A DNA stretch of 12,434 bases from Bacteroidales bacterium (lineage in GTDB: Bacteria; Bacteroidota; Bacteroidia; Bacteroidales; Paludibacteraceae): contig CAAFXN010000052.1 in NCBI GenBank assembly GCA_900766775.1, forward strand, positions 1 to 12,434. The letters are read 5' to 3'. The position numbers were made by a program, and so were the translations under genes. The notes below the pieces were generated by a model, which was not told the origin of the DNA, ran no database searches, and saw only the letters and a program-made list of their open reading frames with translations. Shown here piece by piece: positions 6,833 through 12,434 of this stretch (position 1 is its first letter; each line of letters starts with the position of its first letter).

Positions 6833-7781
6833 CACCGCACAAGATTCCGTCCTTATATATTTCAAAATCTCCCTCTTCACCATCCACATTTAATTGTCTT
6901 AGACAATCATCATCATACTCTACATTCTCCGGGGAGTATATATACAAATTCTCAATATCAAAATTGTGGGTGATTAATTCATATACAAAGATGTTGTTTT
7001 TGTTCTCTTTCCAAGCAACCAAACCAGCAAAATCTGAAGGGGAGATATCTTCATCATTGTCGTAGTACCCCTCCTCATATTCAATATAGTCAAATCCATC
7101 GCCTCCAGCCCGATAATAATCAGATAAGTCCCTATCAATATCCACCATCACTACCCCAACTTTATGAATGCGCGTAAAATAGTCAGTTGGGGTATCAGCC
7201 ATATACATATCTACAAACTCGCTCGTACCAACTTCTTCGATTGCTTCAGCCAGTTCCCCTTCAAAATCTTCATTCGAACTTTTATAGTCCCTCATAACGG
7301 TTTCTTCATCGCTTGTATAAGTACGAACCTCATCTGCATGAATGAATATCCAGTATTTCTTCTCTGTAGAATTATGTGTTTCTTCTTTCACATTGACTTC
7401 TTTTTTGCTCGCGAAGAAATCCTTTTCTGCGTCTAAAAGAATTGCACAGAGTTTCTCGGGATTGATAGAATCGTCCACATTTATATTATACCACCCGTTA
7501 GAATAGGAAAAACGATCTGCTCCCACACAACTTACCAAGTCGTTATTGATGTAATCCGACTTGTTCAACTTCACCCCGAGAACCACTTTCTTCTTTTGGG
7601 GAGTAAATACTGCAAAGTTGCAGGGGTTCCCATCCTTGCGGATACCGATAAACGAGCGAGTATATCCCGGTTCGTACTCATTCTTTGAAAGACCATTGAG
7701 AGTTTCAAAGTACTTCTCAACTAATTGAATGTTTTCTTCCGTCGAACGCTCGACCCATTCTTTACGACTGATGTCTGCCAT
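6828..7781 (-). CDS. Acidic modular hypothetical protein with FTPQKK domain
   Basis: 317-aa soluble protein. Residues 4-104 are the same domain found in the C-terminal half of the 247-aa protein (SRKEWVER, FIGIRKDGNPCNF, FTPQKKKVVLGVKL, VDD). After a linker at about 123-140 comes a second, strongly acidic part (142-317) that opens KYWIFIHADEVRTY and contains runs such as DYIEYEEGYYDNDED; I do not recognise it. The order is inverted relative to the 247-aa protein, where the shared domain is C-terminal, so this domain is a mobile module joined to different partners. No signal peptide. The next gene upstream (60 aa) ends 125 nt away behind a strong hairpin, so it is probably transcribed separately. 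Its stop codon abuts the FISUMP fragment. Confidence 0.78.
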   Translation of the reverse strand: MADISRKEWVERSTEENIQLVEKYFETLNGLSKNEYEPGYTRSFIGIRKDGNPCNFAVFTPQKKKVVLGVKLNKSDYINNDLVSCVGADRFSYSNGWYNINVDDSINPEKLCAILLDAEKDFFASKKEVNVKEETHNSTEKKYWIFIHADEVRTYTSDEETVMRDYKSSNEDFEGELAEAIEEVGTSEFVDMYMADTPTDYFTRIHKVGVVMVDIDRDLSDYYRAGGDGFDYIEYEEGYYDNDEDISPSDFAGLVAWKENKNNIFVYELITHNFDIENLYIYSPENVEYDDDCLRQLNVDGEEGDFEIYKDGILCGE

Positions 7782-7865
7782 AATAGTAAGATTTTAATTT
7801 GTTGATTGAAAAACAAGAGTGGTTAGGATTATCTTCCTTCCCAGTGATTTCAATATTTTATCGAC

Positions 7866-7895
7866 AAGCAAGCGGGACAGTTGTCCCGCCTGCTT
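7866..7895. terminator. Strong hairpin after the 60-aa gene
   Basis: GCGGGACA pairs perfectly with TGTCCCGC around a GT dinucleotide, and after one mismatch AAGCA pairs with TGCTT. It sits 11 nt beyond the stop of the 60-aa gene. On the minus strand it is not followed by a clean T-run, so termination is likely but not certain. Confidence 0.55.
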
Positions 7896-7906
7896 TTGTT
7901 TGAGTT

Positions 7907-8089
7907 TTAGCCGATAACCTCAAAATTGTCATAAGATACAGATACTTTTGGTTTGTATCCAGCTTTCTCGAGTACAGCTTGAACCTCTTTTGATTCGGGC
8001 TTGGCGGATTTTGAACTTGGAACTTGAATTTCTAGTCCTTTAATACCAATTTGTAAATCACTTTTCATACGCACTTTAAATACTTTCAT
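7907..8089 (-). CDS. Small hypothetical protein, 60 aa
   Basis: Starts MKVFKVRMKSDLQIGIKG and ends VSVSYDNFEVIG. The alternating pattern suggests a small beta-rich fold with one helix (SKEVQAVLEKAG at about 37-48). The start at 8089 is preferred over one four codons upstream, since MKVFKVR is the natural beginning of the first strand. It lies 52 nt after an intergenic box and is followed by a strong hairpin, so it looks like a self-contained unit between the FISUMP fusion and the 317-aa gene. I cannot assign a family; similar small proteins opening MKVFK are, as I recall, frequent near accessory genes of Bacteroidetes. Confidence 0.62.
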   Translation of the reverse strand: MKVFKVRMKSDLQIGIKGLEIQVPSSKSAKPESKEVQAVLEKAGYKPKVSVSYDNFEVIG

Positions 8090-8140
8090 AGATTCGTACA
8101 ATTACCTATACATTGTGAGGTTTTTAAACAAATACAAGTT

Positions 8141-8182
8141 TGCCTACTCTGTTTATCGGATTTTCGGCTTCCTCCGTCTATA
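8141..8182 (-). repeat. Intergenic box, copy 2
   Basis: This 42-nt box lies directly after the stop codon of the intact FISUMP fusion gene and 52 nt before the start of the 60-aa gene. On the minus strand it reads ACGGAGGAAGCCGAAAATCC and ends in AACAGAGTAGGCA. It differs from copy 1 by one inserted base. Confidence 0.8.
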
Positions 8183-9637
8183 TTAGCAGTCTTTTACAAG
8201 ACGTACTGATAAGAAATTGTCTTTAAAAGGGTGTTGTAATTTTATTTTTCCTAATTTGCCGTCAATCGGAATATCAAGTGCCATTGCCTCTGAATCAAAC
8301 AGATTCATTCCTTCGTCTACAACAGCACCCCAAGCCCGATGGTTTCCTACTCTATTCTCATACTCTTTCCTGCTTACAAGGTCGTTGGAGCATTCAGTGG
8401 AAGACCAATAGGTATAATTTGCCTTGTCAAAGTTAGCATCTCCATGCACGCCTTGCGGTATTACTTGACCTGCCATGGGCAAAACAACAACTCTCTTTTC
8501 CCAAAGCGGACCCATACGGTTGAATTTATTATCCTCATAGTTTCCCCCTCCAAAGCGCTGCGTTTTGATGCTTAGGCTAGTGATGTCCCAATCATCCGGT
8601 AAAAGGACGATACACTTTACATTGTCTATGATTGCGAAGGCAATCAAATCTTTGGCATTTTTCCGTTTATTGAGCAGATAGTCCCATTCGCTATGTGAGA
8701 GCATACGCCATGGCGTAGTTTCATCTGGGGCGTTTATGTTTTGAGCGATGTTGCTGTCGAATTGAAACAAGTCCACCCATTCCGAACAGGTTATCTCCCC
8801 GTTTCGAGCATTATTTTTGTTTTTCTCTCCTTGGCAATCATATTGATGTTCAGCAAATCGCCAAAGATTTTCAGTCGGTAAGTACTGAAGATTGCCGCGC
8901 GAGAACTGCACTTGCCGATTTTTGGCAACAGAGAACTTTCCGAGAAGAAGTTCTTCGCCGGTAACCCCTTTCGAGAAACCATACATATCTATCAATTTGG
9001 CGATTTTATAAACCTGCATTGTTGTTTTCCCACAAAAATCTATAACATTGATTTTTATAGAATCCAATTCTGCCTGATTGGTTGTATAGAAATCGTACAG
9101 GCAATTCAATGCACTGTCATCAACTGTGCTGAACCTGCTGTTAACGCCGTTATACCCATGTCTCGGTGCATAATCTTCGCGGAAAGTGGCGGTAAAATAC
9201 GAGTCGAAAGCAGGAACCACTCCTAAGGTAGCAAGCATGATTTTTGTAACAAGTGTGGTAGTGGGATTTTTTATGACATCCGTTAAGAGGTCCCTAATCG
9301 CATTGTAAACATCAACAATCTGTTTTGCTTTCGCTTGATCTGCATAGTCAGGTACATCCCAATCCCAAATGGGATCGTTTGCAATTCTATCAAAATATTC
9401 AATTAAAGGCCTAAGCGATGCCGGACTACGTTGAAGCAACTCGCTACTGCCGCGTAACATACCCCAACTTGCCAAATATCCCCAGAGACGGAAACAACTC
9501 TCTTCCATATTCTGGGCAAGAGTACCCTTGTTATTTTGAAAATAGTCGTAACAAAAGTCATACGACGCAAAACGCTCTGTTGGACTTACATTTACATGAA
9601 AAGCGTAAATGTTTCTTTTTAAATCTGATTTTGTCAT
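8183..9637 (-). CDS. Fusion of a cytoplasmic helical domain with a FISUMP domain
   Basis: 484-aa protein with no signal peptide. Residues about 10-225 are a mostly helical domain with the blocks MEESCFRLWGYLASWGMLRG (44-63), LVTKIMLATLGVVPAFDSYF (129-148) and KIAKLIDMYGF (211-221); I recall free-standing proteins with this ASWGMxRGSS block but know of no function. Residues about 233-484 are a FISUMP-type domain (PF09603, Fibrobacter succinogenes major paralogous domain): GKFSVAKNRQVQFSRGNLQY, NLWRFAEHQYD, WRMLSHSEWDYLL, VLLPDDWD, YWSSTE and the terminal FLSVRLVKDC. Such domains are normally on exported proteins or lipoproteins, so a cytoplasmic fusion is unusual. The 3' tail is duplicated at 6493 and 9702. 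The start at 9637 lies 23 nt after an intergenic box. Confidence 0.82.
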   Translation of the reverse strand: MTKSDLKRNIYAFHVNVSPTERFASYDFCYDYFQNNKGTLAQNMEESCFRLWGYLASWGMLRGSSELLQRSPASLRPLIEYFDRIANDPIWDWDVPDYADQAKAKQIVDVYNAIRDLLTDVIKNPTTTLVTKIMLATLGVVPAFDSYFTATFREDYAPRHGYNGVNSRFSTVDDSALNCLYDFYTTNQAELDSIKINVIDFCGKTTMQVYKIAKLIDMYGFSKGVTGEELLLGKFSVAKNRQVQFSRGNLQYLPTENLWRFAEHQYDCQGEKNKNNARNGEITCSEWVDLFQFDSNIAQNINAPDETTPWRMLSHSEWDYLLNKRKNAKDLIAFAIIDNVKCIVLLPDDWDITSLSIKTQRFGGGNYEDNKFNRMGPLWEKRVVVLPMAGQVIPQGVHGDANFDKANYTYWSSTECSNDLVSRKEYENRVGNHRAWGAVVDEGMNLFDSEAMALDIPIDGKLGKIKLQHPFKDNFLSVRLVKDC

Positions 9638-9660
9638 GATGTGAATGATTTTAATAGTTT

Positions 9661-9701
9661 TGCCTACTCTTTGACCGGATTTTCGGCTTACTCCGTTTAT
9701 A
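9661..9701 (-). repeat. Intergenic box, copy 3
   Basis: Same box as at 6452 and 8141 with a few substitutions; GCCGAAAATCCG and AGAGTAGGCAAA are kept. It follows the FISUMP tail scar and lies 23 nt upstream of the fusion-gene start. Confidence 0.75.
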
Positions 9702-9755
9702 TTAATAGTCTTTTACAAGTTGTATAAACAAAAAACAGTCTTTGCGATGGTGTCT
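9702..9755 (-). pseudogene. Scar of a third FISUMP gene tail
   Basis: Eighteen codons (17 residues plus TAA) read RHHRKDCFLFIQLVKDY, aligning with QHPFKDNFLSVRLVKDC at the end of the intact gene. A stop codon lies just upstream in the same frame, so nothing longer is coded. Directly followed by box copy 3, as in the other two copies. Confidence 0.72.
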
Positions 9756-9780
9756 AATAACTTATGTCATATTATCTTGG

Positions 9781-9945
9781 TTACTTCTTTTTTCCCGTAA
9801 TGCCTTTGAGAATAGCCCCACCTATTTTTCGTTCAAGTCCTTGTTTGGTGGTGGGAATACCCGTTGCGTGGGCAATCTTCTGTTTTACTTTCGTTACGCC
9901 TACTGCTCTCTTCAGCGAAAAACTAAGTCCCGGAATCAGTGCCAT
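9781..9945 (-). CDS. Small basic protein, 54 aa
   Basis: Reads MALIPGLSFSLKRAVGVTKV, then KIAHATGIPTTKQGLERKIG and a GKKK end. It is strongly basic with an amphipathic helix pattern, no signal peptide and no cysteines. I have a recollection of small Bacteroidetes proteins that open MALIPG.SFS.KRA and continue with GIPTT, but cannot name a function. The start is the only ATG in frame. A MITE-like element is inserted with its target duplication ending 9 nt before this ATG; without it the ORF would lie about 26 nt after the lipoprotein stop, as a second gene of that operon. The 3' end is followed by the FISUMP tail scar. Confidence 0.58.
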   Translation of the reverse strand: MALIPGLSFSLKRAVGVTKVKQKIAHATGIPTTKQGLERKIGGAILKGITGKKK

Positions 9946-9961
9946 AGTAATTTGTTATTTT

Positions 9962-10133
9962 GGCAATGATATACATGTTGACCCGGCAATTCAAAATTGA
10001 GTTATGTCGCCCCCTCGGGGCTTGCATTGTGGGGGCATCCGTTTACGTAGGGTTACACCCTACGCTGTTTTATGTCGCCCCTTCGGGGCTTTTCATTTGA
10101 TAAAGAATTTGGGTCAACTCGTATATCATTACC
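9962..10133. mobile_element. MITE-like element with inverted ends and 8-bp target duplication
   Basis: A 172-bp element without coding capacity. Its ends are 23-bp inverted repeats matching at 20 positions: the left starts GGCAATGATATAC and the right, read inward, GGTAATGATATAC, both ending GTTGACCC. It is flanked by the perfect 8-bp direct repeat GTTATTTT (9954-9961 and 10134-10141). Inside are three hairpins: GCCCC/GGGGC at 10009-10021, CGTAGGGT/ACCCTACG at 10046-10064 and GCCCC/GGGGC at 10077-10089; the first and last lie in a repeated TTATGTCGCCCC context. The 8-bp duplication and GGTAATGA ends recall the IS1 family, an inference only. No transposase in the window. Confidence 0.82.
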
Positions 10134-10151
10134 GTTATTTTTAGAGTTGAT

Positions 10152-11492
10152 TTATTTAGCGTCTTTGATGGTGTATTTATAGTTGAAGTACTCGGTTTTT
10201 GGGGCGAGGGTAGATGCCTCGAGCCAAACATAGTTGTTGAAACGCACGCGCTCGTTCATAAAGCCTAAATAGATGGTTCGTTTGCCTTTGGTGGGTATTC
10301 TGCCGTTGCAGGATTGGGTACCCATAGTGGAATAATCTACATCGTATCTTAGGAGAGAGGGGGATTGCCCGTCTTGAAATTTTTTGGCATCAGCGGCACT
10401 GTTGAATACATACATATTGATATAGGCATCCTCTTCGCGAACGGGTGTGTCTATTCCCAAGAGGGTGGAGATGATGCCGGCTCCCGTGTGAGATTCGTAG
10501 ATGGGCAATCCCAGCACCTTTATCTCGCGATACTTGGTCTCCATCTTGTCGTTGAACTTACCATCGGAAGAGATATCCGTTTCGTTGGTGGAGATACGGA
10601 GTTTGTATAAGATATCGGTTGCGCCTGCGGGTACGGGTATAGACACGATGGCACGGTCGGAGCCCGAGAACATCGCTTTGAGTTGTCCGCGGAGGGTGAA
10701 CTTGCGTGGCTCTTCGAAGCAGGGGTGTAGTTTCACGCCTTTGACGCTATACGCCATGAAATCGCCTTTGTTACAACTGACGGTTTCTGTTTCTACTCGT
10801 TTCCTATCCAACAGACGTTCTAAACTATGTGCATAATAGCCTATTGTTACTGTGGCATACTGAGTAACTCTGGGGATAATCTGCACTACATAGACGGCTT
10901 TGAAGGGAATGGAGATGGTCTCGTTTACCTGTTTGGCGCAATAGGATTTGAATAATTTCTTGCTTTGCGCGTTGTATATCTTAATGTCAGCTTTCTGCTC
11001 TAACTCAATATCAATCAGGAGTTTGTCGTCCTTCTCCAAATAGATGGGGTAGATTTTTTCCTTCTCTAACAATGCATCTTCCTCGGCATATATGAGTACG
11101 GGTGCGTTGTCGGGCAGGTCTTGGATAAATTGCTCGATGAGGGCATGGACGGTATCAACGGCTTGCTTGGTCTTGTTGCATTCCGCCAATGCCGCAGAGT
11201 CCATATCTGCGGGGTTGTAATCGAAGACTAATTGTTGGTTGAGTTGGATAATCTCTTGGATTCCCTGCGCCGTGGCACATTGCATGGGGTCGTTCAGTTT
11301 CTGCTGCAACTGCGAGTAGGTCTCATTGACAGCCAGATACTGTTGGTAGGTCTCAGCGGGCATGCCTTGTGTCTCTTCACGGGAGTTGCTCTTGCCGCAT
11401 GAGACGAGGGATAAGAAACATAGCATGATGAACGCCGATGCCGATATACGGCGTGTCTCAAAGAGAGAGAAAGGGAAGAAGATGTTTTTCAT
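10152..11492 (-). CDS. Hypothetical lipoprotein, 446 aa
   Basis: Exported lipoprotein: residues 1-31 form a type II signal peptide (positive N-region with RR at 14-15, hydrophobic core FIMLCFLSL) ending in the lipobox LVSC with Cys32. The mature protein begins with a hydrophilic linker, then a helical segment at about 46-125 (QQYLAVNETYSQLQQKLN and similar), followed by beta-rich sequence to the end (for example KADIKIYNAQSKKLF and RTIYLGFMNERVRF). I recognise no catalytic motif or family. It has its own consensus promoter about 40 nt upstream. Downstream is a MITE-like element, then a 54-aa ORF that probably once followed it directly. Likely anchored in the outer membrane; whether it faces the periplasm or the surface is not clear from the residues after Cys32. 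Confidence 0.82.
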   Translation of the reverse strand: MKNIFFPFSLFETRRISASAFIMLCFLSLVSCGKSNSREETQGMPAETYQQYLAVNETYSQLQQKLNDPMQCATAQGIQEIIQLNQQLVFDYNPADMDSAALAECNKTKQAVDTVHALIEQFIQDLPDNAPVLIYAEEDALLEKEKIYPIYLEKDDKLLIDIELEQKADIKIYNAQSKKLFKSYCAKQVNETISIPFKAVYVVQIIPRVTQYATVTIGYYAHSLERLLDRKRVETETVSCNKGDFMAYSVKGVKLHPCFEEPRKFTLRGQLKAMFSGSDRAIVSIPVPAGATDILYKLRISTNETDISSDGKFNDKMETKYREIKVLGLPIYESHTGAGIISTLLGIDTPVREEDAYINMYVFNSAADAKKFQDGQSPSLLRYDVDYSTMGTQSCNGRIPTKGKRTIYLGFMNERVRFNNYVWLEASTLAPKTEYFNYKYTIKDAK

Positions 11493-11531
11493 ACAAGAAT
11501 ATACGATTTACGATTTTTTTGATTTTGCGGG

Positions 11532-11563
11532 CAAAGGTAGTGGTTTTTGGTTGGATTTGCAAA
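11532..11563 (-). promoter_or_regulatory. Bacteroidetes sigma-ABfr type promoter for the lipoprotein
   Basis: On the minus strand, TTTG (11563-11560), a 20-nt spacer and TACCTTTG (11539-11532) match the consensus TTTG-N19-21-TAnnTTTG. The -7 box is 39 nt before the lipoprotein ATG. Confidence 0.82.
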
Positions 11564-11622
11564 GTTCATTTTGGTTCATTTTGAGGTAGAGGGGGCGGGG
11601 TGGCACGGATTGTGTGGTTTCG

Positions 11623-11752
11623 TTCAACAAATATTACCAAAAAAGTCGAAATAGTATTCTCCGTTAATGCCCGTTAATTGACCATTAATTCTTCTGCAAG
11701 AAATAAATTTCTAATTCAACAATAATTGCCAAAAAATGTTCAAATAGTGTTT
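11623..11752. repeat. Pair of ~37-bp direct repeats
   Basis: Copies at 11623-11659 and 11715-11752 both read TTCAACAA, then ATT.CCAAAAAA, then AAATAGT, with about 31 of 38 positions the same. Between them are TTAAT-rich repeats and a short AGAAAT/ATTTCT hairpin at 11699-11712. Nothing coding is seen. Confidence 0.55.
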
Positions 11753-12128
11753 ATAATGTGGATTGCAGGGCTCGGATATAGGCATACAAAAAGCGCGGAT
11801 ACGATGTTTCTCGTTCCGTGCTCGAGGTTTCGCAGTACCCATCCAACCGAAACGAGCAACTGCATCCACGCCGAATATGTCAAAATCGGGTTATTGGCTA
11901 ATAACCAAAATAGCATTCCTTTGTCAGGAATACCGCACACAAGTTTGTCTGTACGGACAAACTATGTGTTGCTTAACACATTCTTAATGGCATCCATGTT
12001 GCTTTGCTTGGGTTGGAACTTGTTTGAAACTGCGAATTTCGAGCACCAACTACAAAGCGTATAAACGCCTGTTTCTTATGTAAAGACCATATACGAAAGC
12101 ATCCACCGACAGTCGATTGCTTTCATTT
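11745..12128 (-). ncRNA. Putative structured transcript (possible undescribed RNA or leader)
   Basis: Starting just after a consensus promoter, the minus strand holds a series of hairpins: GAAAGCA/TGCTTTC (12095-12124), GCGT/ACGC (12057-12068), ATGTGTT/AACACAT (11964-11981), AGTTTGTC/GACAAACT (11942-11963), ATTCCT/AGGAAT (11915-11931), GGTTATT/AATAACC (11889-11906), and a bulged GCTCG..TTTCG stem (11820-11857). Four of them are packed into 93 bp. Only very short ORFs begin after the promoter: 16 codons at 12126, and 11 codons at 11997 that hit TAG and then stay open to 11740. It could be a small RNA, a leader, a degenerate gene or an interspersed repeat; the 3' end is a guess. Confidence 0.4.
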
Positions 12129-12134
12129 CGGCGA

Positions 12135-12165
12135 CAAAGATACTGCTTTTTCTTGAAATATGCAA
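12135..12165 (-). promoter_or_regulatory. Second consensus Bacteroidetes promoter
   Basis: On the minus strand, TTG (12165-12163), a 20-nt spacer and TATCTTTG (12142-12135) fit the -33/-7 consensus. No convincing protein gene starts within several hundred bases downstream, which points to a non-coding transcript or a long leader. Confidence 0.7.
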
Positions 12166-12236
12166 GAGAGGAAGTTTGGAAAATTGCATTTTGTGTTGTA
12201 GAACATTGTTATGGGGGAGTTGAGGGGGGAAGGTTA

Positions 12237-12299
12237 TAGATGGTGTAGATGCTATAGATGCTATAGGTGTTATAGTTGCTATAGATGTTATAGATGTTA
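12237..12299. repeat. 9-bp tandem repeat, seven units
   Basis: Seven consecutive 9-bp units close to TAGATGYTA (TAGATGGTG, TAGATGCTA twice, TAGGTGTTA, TAGTTGCTA, TAGATGTTA twice). It lies upstream of the second promoter. Any translation would give a three-residue periodic peptide, so this is treated as non-coding. Confidence 0.8.
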
Positions 12300-12306
12300 T
12301 TAGCAG

Positions 12307-12414
12307 GCGGGGACGCCCCGATAGATCGGGATTCAAGCACCTGCGCACCCGGACATTGCATAGTCAAACAGTTTGTTCCAAACTGCCCGCAGGCGAGACG
12401 CCTGCGTCCCCAGT
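12307..12414. repeat. Palindromic extragenic repeat, right copy
   Basis: A run of perfect or near-perfect palindromes: GGCG/CGCC at the left, CCCGATAGATCGGG (12317-12330), CAGTTTG/CAAACTG (12369-12385) and GCAGGCG/CGCCTGC (12389-12405). Its last 81 bp share both ends with the stretch at 60-142. Confidence 0.65.
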
Positions 12415-12417
12415 GGG

Positions 12418-12434
12418 AGATCGGAAGAGCGTCG
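12418..12434. other. Illumina adapter sequence at contig end
   Basis: The last 17 bases, AGATCGGAAGAGCGTCG, equal the start of the TruSeq adapter read-through sequence. They are not genomic. Confidence 0.95.

Noticed and set aside
6493..9637. A diversity-generating retroelement, with the 6493 fragment as template repeat and the FISUMP gene 3' end as variable region
   Set aside because: Differences between copies are of all types and include indels and stop codons, not adenine-specific. No reverse transcriptase or accessory gene is present in the window.
6452..9701. Boxes as integron attC sites or CRISPR repeats
   Set aside because: They lack the paired R/L core and strong imperfect palindrome of attC sites, no integrase is seen, and the spacing is irregular and gene-sized, unlike a CRISPR array.
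11740..11940. Minus-strand 66-codon frame in the hairpin region
   Set aside because: Not called as a gene because its natural upstream start (11997) is cut off by a TAG and the sequence is dominated by hairpins. Kept only as an alternative for the putative RNA.
11726..12064. Plus-strand open frame of 112 codons
   Set aside because: It runs through the hairpin series, opposite to all other genes, with no promoter and unlike-protein composition.
12076..12348. 90-codon minus-strand open frame
   Set aside because: It is made of the 9-bp tandem repeat, palindromic repeats and a consensus promoter, and gives a three-residue periodic peptide.

Overview
The window looks like part of a Bacteroidales (Bacteroides/Prevotella-type) genome, probably a metagenome contig. 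The support is: two promoters fitting the Bacteroidetes consensus TTG(N20)TAnnTTTG, A-rich leaders without Shine-Dalgarno boxes, a FISUMP-family domain, a Bacteroidetes-style outer-membrane barrel and lipoprotein, and palindrome-rich extragenic repeats. The last 17 bases match the Illumina TruSeq adapter, so the right end is a library artefact. Every gene I can support is on the minus strand, so the window is described here from high to low coordinates.

Right part (12434-9946). About 940 bp without a convincing gene holds palindromic repeats, a 9-bp tandem repeat, a consensus promoter at 12135-12165 and, downstream of it, a run of hairpins that looks like a structured transcript. A second consensus promoter (11532-11563) drives a 446-aa lipoprotein. 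A 172-bp MITE-like element, with 23-bp inverted ends and a perfect 8-bp target duplication, sits between the lipoprotein and a 54-aa basic ORF and appears to have split a former gene pair.

Middle part (9945-4380), an AT-rich accessory block. It holds a 484-aa fusion of a cytoplasmic helical domain to a C-terminal FISUMP domain, a 60-aa protein, a 317-aa acidic protein, a 150-aa unknown, a Cse60-like 65-aa protein translationally coupled to another 150-aa unknown, and a 247-aa protein. The 317-aa and 247-aa proteins share a domain marked by FTPQKK. The 3' end of the FISUMP gene occurs three times: once intact, once as a ~340-bp decayed fragment and once as a ~54-bp scar. Each is followed by the same ~41-bp box, and a weaker box lies upstream of the Cse60-like gene. 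This suggests a block built or reshuffled by recombination at a shared gene tail and box.

Left part (4379-1), more ordinary. A hairpin-rich spacer is followed by a likely operon of a YkvA/DUF1232 membrane protein and an outer-membrane beta-barrel. Next comes a six-helix voltage-sensor ion channel with an atypical selectivity filter and a frameshift in its cytoplasmic tail, overlapping pyroglutamyl peptidase I (pcp). The last 20 codons of pcp lie inside an extragenic repeat related to one at the right end.

No rRNA, tRNA, CRISPR array, reverse transcriptase, integrase or transposase gene was recognised. All family names come from reading motifs; no database search was possible.
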